Shown one piece after another: positions 50,313 to 58,674 of a DNA stretch of 64,000 nt; the stretch's first letter is position 1, and every line of letters starts with the position of its first letter. The notes under the pieces were generated by a model that saw only the letters and a program-made list of their open reading frames with translations, was not told the DNA's origin and did not search any database. This DNA is from Amaurobius ferox. Its lineage: Eukaryota; Arthropoda; Arachnida; Araneae; Amaurobiidae. Both the position numbers and the translations under genes were made by a program. The stretch spans positions 112,329,927-112,393,926 of the forward strand of contig OX578146.1 of assembly GCA_951213105.1 (NCBI GenBank), written 5' to 3'.

Positions 50313-50691
50313 TGTTGTTGTTGAGACCCAGACCGTCCGACCTACCAGAAAGGTGTAAGGTAACTGTTTGGACGGCCGGGAAGTGCCACCCAATTTAGAC
50401 CGGAACCCAGTGGGGGAGGCATCCACAGGGACCGTACCCTCCTTTCCCTACCATCAACCTCTCGGAAGGACTTACGGACCTACATGTTTAACGTGATCGT
50501 ACTCCGCATGAACAAGGCGGCAGTTGTGGCAGCGTACAAATCCAGCGCGCAAACCACCGGGCTACCGCGCCCAATCAGCACGCGGTGTTTCCAGGTAGTC
50601 ACCCACCCAAATACTAACCGCGCCCGATGCTGCTTGACTTCGGTAATCTAACGAGAACTGGTGTTTTCAGCACGGTAGGGCCGTTGGCTCA
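50313..50691 (-). mobile_element. Bipartite 5S rRNA + tRNA SINE
   Basis: On the minus strand the order is a 5S rRNA-like head (50688-50577), a tRNA-like module (GCGCGGTAGCCCGGTGGTT, then GGATTTGTACGCTGCC), the same body as the SINE at 26.4 kb, and an AAC-repeat tail (plus-strand GTTGTTGTTGTTG). It is flanked by a 15-bp direct repeat, CCTATAGCGTAGTGT, at 50298-50312 and 50692-50706, so the 5S head, tRNA part and tail moved as one unit. Chimeric 5S-tRNA SINEs are known from vertebrates (AmnSINE1 and related). Both parts carry internal pol III promoter elements. Confidence 0.88.
50577..50688 (-). pseudogene. 5S rRNA-derived SINE head
   Basis: Read on the minus strand it begins GCCAACGGCCCTACCGTGCT and covers about 112 nt of 5S rRNA, including the A-box region (AAGTCAAGCAGCATCGGGCG) and the C-box region (GGGTGGGTGACTACCTGG). 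Several substitutions from animal 5S consensus are visible, and the last ~8 nt that close the terminal stem are replaced by the junction with the tRNA-like module. Because it lies within the target-site duplication of the SINE, it is a retroposed head rather than a 5S gene. Confidence 0.85.
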
Positions 50692-50706
50692 CCTATAGCG
50701 TAGTGT

Positions 50707-50841
50707 GGAAAACCCAGGCCGTCCGACTCATCCAGAGGACTTGAGCAACTATTTGGACGACCGGGAAGCTATAGCGTAGTGTGAAAGCCCCAGGCCGTCC
50801 GGCTCGTCCAGAGGACTTGGAGCAACAGAATGGACGACCGG
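50707..50841 (-). mobile_element. Two short SINE-tail units sharing the same target site
   Basis: Units of about 61 bp (50708-50768) and 58 bp (50784-50841) both match the last part of the SINE on the minus strand (CCGGTCGTCCA...GTCGGACGGCCTGGG-like). They are separated and bounded by further copies of CTATAGCGTAGTGTG at 50693, 50769 and 50842. Together with the copy at 50299 the same target word occurs four times around three SINE-derived units. Confidence 0.75.
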
Positions 50842-51221
50842 CTATAGCGTAGTGTGGAATAACTAGAATTAAAAACTGTTTCTTTTTGTCTACCTACGTA
50901 TTTTTTTACACAAACTTTTTGCGTTTAGTAGAATGTAGGTTTGCGGCTAAAAATATTTCCAATTTTGAACTGCTTTAAGATATAAAGGTGAAAATTCTAA
51001 AATACCTTGAAGCTAAGTACCTCCTAAAATGCAGAATTTAATAGTTTTTTTTTTTCTTTTTATCGAACAGTAAAACTGAATCAATGAATTTCTTCTGTCC
51101 GGGGAACAACGGGAATAAAAATGCCTGTTTTGTCAGTCTGTACTGACCGCTAATAATTCGAAAACTGCAAATTTATGTTAAGCTTATTTGAGATTTTGTA
51201 CCGCGTTAATTTTATTTCAGT

Positions 51222-51254
51222 ATTACCCCGGATAATGCCGGGTGTTTCTGCTAG
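51222..51254 (+). mobile_element. Helitron-like 3' end
   Basis: ACCCCGGATAATGCCGGGT forms a GC hairpin, followed about 11 nt later by CTAG and a T. A hairpin shortly before a terminal CTRR and insertion before T are the recognised Helitron 3' signature. The matching 5' TC end was not identified, so the element length is unknown. Confidence 0.5.
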
Positions 51255-51700
51255 TTTGTACACAGAAGTATTAAAAAATAGAATATATCCATTTTTTTTT
51301 CTTTTCTTGTAGTTTATGATTAGTTCTCAGACGTTCAACACTAATTTTTGCTGAAAATAAGATTATGGATAAAAATAAAATATTTGAAATGTTTATCGCC
51401 ACTCGTTATCACATTAAAAAATATATACTGTGAATTTCGTAATTGTCAAATTAAATTGTTCTGTTAAAATTGTACTAGTTAAAAAAAAACAATGCAAGGC
51501 TTCTAAGAAAGTATTTAAGCACTGCAATAACTGTGTAAGAAAAGGTTCATAAATGAAGGTACACATTAGATTTATCAATAGTAAAATTACTATGCCGATA
51601 AAAGTGAATCAAATTATAATAAAAAGTGTGGAAGTTAATAAAAGTGTATCAAATAAAAGTGATTACAGCGCCCCTAGCGGATAATTTTAAAAGTTGGGAT

Positions 51701-52110
51701 AACGAACTTATCAACAAAGTCAGATAAAAGAAAAATGTCAATTAAAGTTTCAGAGAATTATCTTATTAGTAGGAACTGATATAAGAAACGGATGAAACGG
51801 GTATATGGAAGATAACAAACAGCTGTCAAAAAAATCGCATCTCCAGGGACCGGAACACAGCGGACGTCTCCAATGATTTCCGAAGAACGGCGTAATACGC
51901 TTTCTGCAATTTAAATACGCATTGTCTTTGACGGAGAGCATTTTAAATAGACTTTACACTAGAAATCGGGCATTTTAGATAGACTTTACACACGATTTCT
52001 GTTTATGTAAATATTGTTTATTGTATCGCTCCTGAACAGGACAGCAATTCTCAAATATCCCTATTATGTGAAATAAATGACTTGCAACCATTTTATTGCA
52101 GATTTCTACT
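51701..52110. repeat. Duplicated block, copy B (pair with 44354)
   Basis: Counterpart of 44354-44755 about 7.3 kb away in the same orientation. This copy carries its own internal duplication, GGGCATTTTAGATAGACTTTA and a similar stretch about 30 bp before it. Confidence 0.65.
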
Positions 52111-53775
52111 CATTGGACTCTACAACTTTATAATTTACTTCTTTCGTCTATCTCGCTTTGTTGCCGGGTTCGTGATTTCTTAAATTCTCCACTAGGGGCA
52201 CTGCAATCCCTTTTAATATCATCGGGCAATGTCAGTGTGTAACATATGCACTCATGAACCTTTCCTTACAAAATTATTGGGGTGCTTAAGGACTTTATTA
52301 GAAACCTTTTCAACACAACAACACCTAAAATTTTATAGTCATACGTGCATAGAAGTTATTATGTCCATATGTCAGACCCACCCTACACATACATACATAC
52401 ATACAGACAGACAGAGAGAAGCGGATATATTTCCAAAAGTGTTTGATACGCGTATGCAGGGCTTCTAAGCCCTGCATTGTTTCTAAACATCATTTTCTTT
52501 CAATATATTTTCAAACATTTTAAGAAAACAACGCTTTCTCTATCTTTAACTCCTCCTCCTTTTCTTTTAGCTCTCGTCTTCCCACTGTTCTTAAACCGAG
52601 ATAAAACATTTCCCTTCCCGAAAACCAGCCAGACCCGTAAACGAAGTTTCGAACGACCTGTTAATTAAAATACTCACTTAAAGACGGAGTGTTTAGCTCA
52701 TACATTTTGGTCCTTACTTAAATTTTAAACAGCTTTAGGTAAATGGAAGTTTTGAATGGAATTCTTAACATAAAGCGATGCAGGGATTTGAGAATTAAGA
52801 AGGCGTCGTCTATGTATTTTTAAAAGATTCTGGGATTTTTAAAGCATTTTTTGGAAACAGCGGTTAGAATTGAGCCAAGTTTATATATTTTTTATTGGCA
52901 GAAGAGTAGATGATTTGCAGCACGGACGGTTTATTATTTTAAATATGTGATTAATGCAGACGATTTTTTTATTAATTATTACAAATTTGTAATTAAAATT
53001 CATTAGTTATTTATTTGAATTTTATATTTTCGTTTATTTATTGGGATTTAATTGTTTTTGTTTTCATAATTTATTTTATCAAACTGCTATATAAAGTTTA
53101 TGAGCGTTTTAAGACCTAAACTAATTTTGGAAAGTTGTCCGCATAAGTATTTGTGTATGTCTGTGAGCAGTAGACGTGCTAACTCAAAATCGAATGCAGT
53201 TATCATTAGGAGAATTTTTGTATGAATATATTATTAAAAAATTAGGACTAAATAAAATTTTTGTAATTTAAAAAATCAGCAACCATGTAAAGTTGTACAC
53301 CGGATGGATAAGATACCTAGAGGAAAAACGAGTTTTGAAGGCAAGATATATTGTAATAGAAGAAACTGGTCTAGAATTATCGCCAATTCGAACGAGACTC
53401 AAATGCTGGTTGCGATATCGGACATTTGCAGGGGGTGGGGTTACTGGATTTCGTTTTCCAGTGGGAACTCTATGGAGAATCAATCAATAATTGTTTAGTG
53501 TCAATGAGAGAATTCGATTCCCCCCCCCCCCCAACTAGTGGCGAAAACAGGGAGTGGAGGTTTTGGTGTCCTAAACCATTACCTTACCCTCTCTACAGTT
53601 GTTGAAATGGTGATGCATAAGTGAAAATGTATCACCATTTAAGAACCAAATTACTTTAGTCCTTCATAGGGTCCACACTGGAGGCGATCCTGGCTATGCA
53701 TAGGCCCCTAATTTCCCTGTTACTCCACTGACATTAGAAGTATTTCTTTGAGCAATTATCAATGCAAGTAAATAG
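52111..53775. other. Non-coding stretch with a strong hairpin and a C run
   Basis: Includes a (CATA)n/(CAGA)n tract at about 52386-52415 and a perfect 11-bp hairpin ATGCAGGGCTT / AAGCCCTGCAT at 52454-52477 with a 2-nt centre. A 13-base C run lies at 53520-53532. Overlapping short frames on both strands at 53268-53498 are not recognised. Confidence 0.5.
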
Positions 53776-53780
53776 GCCAT

Positions 53781-53932
53781 AACGTAAAATGCCGTAAGCA
53801 GATGATCGTTTCAGATTTGCTTCGAACCTCAGTGCTAACAAGCCCAGAGCTATACGCCAAATGGCAATTTGGCACAGAAGTAGAAATTCCAAAATCATCA
53901 TTTGCTTACGACATTTATTAGCATTTTACGTT
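53781..53932. mobile_element. Candidate MITE with AACGTAAAATG ends
   Basis: AACGTAAAATGC at the left and GCATTTTACGTT at the right are perfect inverted copies. Arm similarity continues with CGTAAGCAGATGAT on the left and ATCATTTGCTTACG on the right, offset by an 11-bp indel. No clear target duplication was seen. Confidence 0.55.
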
Positions 53933-53934
53933 GG

Positions 53935-55095
53935 GATCTATACTCGCAGCAAGGCTAACTTGAATATATTGCGGTTGCTATAACCAGCTAATAACTCAGT
54001 TTTCTCTTCATACATCCATCATTGAACAATTTATTACCATAACAACAAAATTTCTTTTAGATGTCAATTTAGAATACTTTCATTGATTTGAACTCAAACT
54101 ATCGATTTTACAAAAATAATTTTAGCTTTTAATTATAAATAAAATTTATCAGATACGCTATATAATTTAAATTCCTTACTGTTTCTCCTATACTTCTACA
54201 GTGCCCAGTTAGGTCTGTCACAACTATAGTTATTTACTTTCTGTGCATAAAAACACGTTATGTATCAAAATTAAATATCTCTTATATATCTTTCGTAATT
54301 TATGACACATAAACTACTTTTGAACATCTAAGAATATAAACAATTTATTTACTATACATGAATGAACAGAACGCAATTCATATATGTATGAGCAAATCTG
54401 TAATACACTCCCAGAAATATAAAATAAAACCTTACTTTTAACACACAAAGCACTTATTCCAATTCTTCGCATGAACATGAGGTGAATGACCTTTGTGTCC
54501 TAGTTCAATTCCCAAAGTATTTTCAATTCCATGCTAAATAAATCCCACCTAGCAAAGGCCGTTGTAATATCATCATCGTTAACTTCGCTAAGAGCACGAC
54601 CACGTTTAATCCCTGGCAATAAAATTTATATTTAATTTATGGTTCTTAAAGAGAAAAAAAAGGGGGGGCTTCTCAATACAGCCAAATAATTTCACGAACG
54701 TCGTCAATGCTGTCGACTTGGAAACTGGCCAAAAGTAATAAAAAAATGAGCGGAGCGCATAAAAATTAATACTACGAAAACGTGACACATCTTTGGTCAC
54801 TAATGTTTGAGTACAGAAGGGAATGAAAAAATAGGAGTAGGTCGGCAAGGCAAAGTTGGGTGAAATATCAATTGGCCAATGCCGCCATGTTTGACCACTT
54901 TTAAGAATGTGTCACAGAGGTAAATAAAAAACATTCATGAGAACAAAGTTATAGACAGGGTATAAATAAAATTGCTGAAACTGCTGCAGAAAAAAACAAT
55001 TTTTTTTTAATATTTGTTTAAAACTCAGCATAACTCAAGCAAAATATAGCCCCCCTCTTGCTGTGTTTTCAACAAAGATTTCACTTTTCAAATTA
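53935..55095. other. A+T-rich spacer, nothing recognised
   Basis: No supported frame or repeat. A short A run and 7-base G run pair lies near 54650-54668. Confidence 0.5.
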
Positions 55096-55099
55096 TAAA

Positions 55100-55290
55100 C
55101 ACGGTTACTTAGTAAAGTTACTTCTAGTAAAGTTACATAAAAATGTAACAAGCAAGTTATGCAGCGCTACTTTTTCGAAACTTGCTAAAGTACCGCAACA
55201 ATTACTTGTTAAAAAATAAAGCAACTTTACGTTGCAATTACACGTTACCATTATAATTTTGAGTTACTTTTTAAGAGTTACTTAATGCTA
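55100..55290. repeat. AGTTACTT-rich repeat, possibly an old hAT relic
   Basis: Many copies of TTACTT, AAGTTAC and GTAAC in both orientations resemble the GTAACGCGTTACTTTT-type interior of known hAT non-autonomous elements. The ends were not found, so this is weak. Confidence 0.3.
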
Positions 55291-55480
55291 TTTTGAACAT
55301 ACAATGCTAACTTGAGCTTTTATATATTTTCAAAATCAATAAATGTTATATTATGTGATATTAATCCATAAAAGTTATATTATCATGTAATATTCAATTT
55401 TCTAAACACCTCTTTTTTAAAGCTTCCAGGATAGGAAATTCCACGACCCAGATAGGAAGTTTAAAAATATAAGTGTTTTC

Positions 55481-55521
55481 AAGCTTTAAAATAGAGGAGA
55501 ATCACCTCTATTTTAAAGCTT
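55481..55521. repeat. Perfect 17-bp hairpin with a third copy nearby
   Basis: AAGCTTTAAAATAGAGG (55481-55497) is perfectly complementary to 55505-55521 across a 7-nt loop. A related CACCTCTTTTTTAAAGCTT lies about 80 bp upstream at 55406 in the orientation of the right arm. Confidence 0.85.
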
Positions 55522-56512
55522 ATCATTAAGATAAATTATTAAGTTTTGCTCTTTTTAAAAAGCCGCATTCTGTATATACTATATATATTTTCTGTGTAGA
55601 CTAGTAAAGGCATGGCCATATAATATATACACTACCACGAAAATTTGATTTTCAAAGGTGCACCATATGACCATTCCATTATACATAGGAGTAGCTAGAA
55701 TCGCGGAAGGCGGGTTACGACCAAAACGGGAAGAAAATAGTGCTGCATTTTGTTTTCCAGTTCGGGGATTATAGAAAATATATGTAATTTTTTCATCAAT
55801 AGAGGGTATGACCCTAATTGACCCCTCTCACATACCCACTTTTATAGGCTCAGGTCTGACCCACGAGCTTCGTCCCAGTTCAACCCGTGGACAAAGTCAA
55901 GCCGAATTGCTTTTTAACAGTTTCGGGGCGTTCCCCCCCCCCCCCCCCAAAAAAAAAATTTAAGTCGAACCTGGTCGAATATATCCAATATTCGACAAAA
56001 TTTTATAAATGAAATTTAATAAAGTATATAAAATATTTTGTTGATATCATGTAAATAATAAATATTTTTAATAAAAAAACAACTTTTACCTTAATTCTGA
56101 GCAGAATGAATAATACAAAAATTATGTTTTTGCCACATTTGGATAAAAGAGCTGCTGAGACTCAAGGTCTTCGGGACGGGCTTAAATTCTACATTTGAAA
56201 ATTGTGTCATGCTAAGGTGGAATTCAGGCATAGTACTGTCAGACCAGGCCGGGTAAAAATCTGAAATTTTGGCCAATGAAAACCTCTAGCCAAGGCCGCC
56301 CATACAAATTGTGGGGCGTGGGCCCCATACAAATATTTATCACGGGATTTGATTCCCTCTCCTTTTTGTGCATGACTTCCCTTCACTTAAGGGTGGGCGT
56401 CAGTATATCTTCTGCCCTATCCGCGCTTTGTTAACTTTCGCGGCACACATGTTTCGCCGAAATTCTGCTCAAACAGTTGCGAAATATTTTCTGATAGATA
56501 AAATGCAATGTT

Positions 56513-56879
56513 GTTGTTCGCATGTCCATGGATAAGTAATATTGTAGTGGTCTAGATTCCTTCAAAAGCATTGATCACAGTCTCTGCCAATGTTGGTCCA
56601 TCCCAGCTGTAGAGGATCTCCCGCAATGAATCCCTGAGTGGAACTATGCCAATCTTCAAAAGATACCCCGCAACAGTTGGGCATTCCCAGATGTGGTTGG
56701 GCGTGAGCTGGACTTCGGGGCAGTTTTTACAAGGGACATAGGTTCTTGTTTTGTCCGGATGGATCTTCATGCCCCTATAATGATCAGTTCTTAGCCTGGC
56801 AATAGTGGATGTTATATTTCTGGGACAATCGAATTCTGTTAAAAGGGGTTTCTCATATGTGTGAGTCATAGTATGCAAA
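56513..56879 (-). mobile_element. 5'-truncated LINE insertion
   Basis: A 367-bp insertion in the left foldback arm, flanked by a perfect 17-bp duplication AGATAAAATGCAATGTT (56496-56512 and 56880-56896). On the minus strand it carries the end of a LINE open frame, a short 3' UTR and an AAC-type tail (GCGAACAAC). The severe 5' truncation and the long target duplication are typical of target-primed reverse transcription. Confidence 0.88.
56552..56878 (-). pseudogene. C-terminal end of a LINE ORF2-like protein
   Basis: The frame reads 108 codons to its natural stop. Its first residues come from an arbitrary internal ATG because the element is truncated. It contains a RLRTDHYRGMKI segment followed by CKNC...NHIWEC, a CxxC-x10-H-x4-C zinc knuckle with the preceding conserved Leu-Arg-x-x-His block. 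This is seen downstream of the RT or RNase H region in jockey/I-like arthropod LINEs. The reverse transcriptase and endonuclease domains are absent, so it is non-functional. The frame is intact, which suggests a fairly recent insertion. Confidence 0.75.
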
Positions 56880-57559
56880 AGATAAAATGCAATGTTTAGA
56901 TTATATTAAAACTAAATTTAATACCCAATAAAACATAGAATATGTTTTTTATTTTAATTCGAAATATTTTTGGTGCTGCCATCTGTTGTCGTAATTTATT
57001 CATTAATTCATTTATTCATTTTTATTTTTTAATGGACATTTTTAAATGTCTATTCCTTCTAATACGCTATTAAATACAACAACAGATCTTATATAATAAT
57101 TCCACAATCACGGAAACGTAAATTGAACTTGAAGACAAAGGAACTTGAAGACAAAAATGCAGTCCTCAGTGATGTACATTCAGATACCCTTATCAAATTT
57201 ATAGAATAAGAAATTACCTTTCCGTGATTGTGGTATTAGTATATATGATCTGTTGTTGTATTTAATACTGTATTAGAAGGAATAGATATTTAAAAATGTT
57301 CATTAAAAAATAAAAATAATCAGTATGAATTAAATTACGACAACAGATGGCAGCACCAAAAATATTTTGGATTAAAATAAAAAATACATTCTATATTTTA
57401 TTGGGTATTAAATTTAGTTTTAATATAATCTAAGCATCGCATTTTATCTTTCAGAAAATATTTCGCAACTGTTTGAGCAAAATTTCAGCGAAAAATGTGT
57501 GCCGCGAAAGTTAACAATGCGCGGATAGGGCAGGAGATTTACTGACACACCCTTAAAAT

Positions 57560-58258
57560 TGGTGGGGGTTTCCTGACCCCCAACAATCCTGACTTGAGTG
57601 GGTGGGGCCTTCCCCTCCCACTCAAGTGGTGTCCCTGTTATAGGCGGTCCTGCTCTAACCTCAACCCCTTTGCCGACGCCTATGTAAGATACCATACGTA
57701 AGTCACATTACAGAAAAGTGACCCAAAATGGACGACAAGCACAATTCATTTTCCGGACATGCTTAGATCAGCAATTTGCCTCATTCTAGCGAAGAGCGTG
57801 ACGTAGAAGTGGGCGGTGTGGGAGGGCTACACTACACCAATGCGAATAGGTATTAAAAAAATATCGCCTATAAACGTGCCTTTTAGTCCGAACACAGATT
57901 CGCCATCAAAGTTACGGAACACGAAAAAGCCAAAAAATAAAAAATAAATAGGAGTTTTAGTCATATATAGAAGCGCCACGTTTCTTGTTAAATCCTCTTC
58001 CATTATTTACAGGCACCGAGTGAGTTGAAGTGTTAAGAAAGCTATGGCTTCCATTTTGCCTGAAAAAATGATTAAACGAGTGAAAATTCTAGTATAGGCA
58101 GTTTTAGGGATGGCGATTAAAATTTATCGTTTGTGCAAAGAGATTAATTGAAATTTGTAGTACAAGAATAAAATATTTCTAATGTGGACATAACATAACT
58201 TTTTCTGCAGACGTTTTTATAATCGTTATTTATGTTTCTGAAAATGATGATTGAAATG
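57560..58258. other. Non-coding spacer
   Basis: The sequence next to the foldback (57560-57690) is GC-richer and contains paired CCCACTCAAGT-like words in opposite orientation, perhaps an outer extension of the element. No gene supported. Confidence 0.4.
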
Positions 58259-58260
58259 AT

Positions 58261-58673
58261 GAACAAAATAGCATTTTTAAAAAGTACGAAATATAAAACC
58301 ACATTAGTTTAGAAATAAAACTTTTTATTATTGTCTATTATTCAAATTAAACTTGAAATGAAATACTATCTAGAGATGGGCGAATAACATTTTTCTCGAA
58401 TTCGAACACCAACCAGATCTCGAATATTCTAATACATTGAATATTCGAATACTTTGAATATTCGAATACCTTGAATATTCGAATTCCCGAATAGTTATCT
58501 CAAATTGATAATAATTCATATTTACATTTATTAAACATTATTAATTATTAGTGAATAAATTAACAAAATAACATTTTTAAAAAGTACGAAATATAAAACC
58601 ACATTAGTTTAGAAAAAAAACTTTTTATTATTGTCTATTATTCAAATTAAACTATTGAAATGAAATGCTATAA
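58261..58673. repeat. Near-identical 110-bp direct repeats, exactly 300 bp apart
   Basis: AACAAAATAGCATTTTTAAA and about 90 following bases (58262-58371) recur at 58562-58673 with only a handful of differences. Between them lie AGAGATGGGCGAATA, a word resembling hAT termini, and a 17-bp minisatellite of GAATATTCGAATACYTT units at about 58436-58487. Confidence 0.85.
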
Positions 58674-58674
58674 T

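Larger units (their letters stand above)
56387..57557. mobile_element. Foldback element with ~350-bp arms, split by a LINE
   Basis: The left arm (56387 to about 57122, excluding the LINE insertion) and the right arm (about 57214-57557) are inverted copies along their whole length. The outer part carries TTAAGGGTG...GTCAGTA, then CTGCCCTATCCGCGC, CAGTTGCGAAATATTTTCTG and TGGTGCTGCCATCTGTTGTC. The inner ends meet at CCACAATCACGGAAACGTAA, leaving a loop of about 90 bp. It has no coding capacity of its own. The element family is unknown to me. Confidence 0.8.

Noticed and set aside
50577..50688. A functional 5S rRNA gene
   Set aside because: The terminal stem is not closed, several conserved bases differ, and the unit is enclosed with a tRNA-like module and tail in one target-site duplication.
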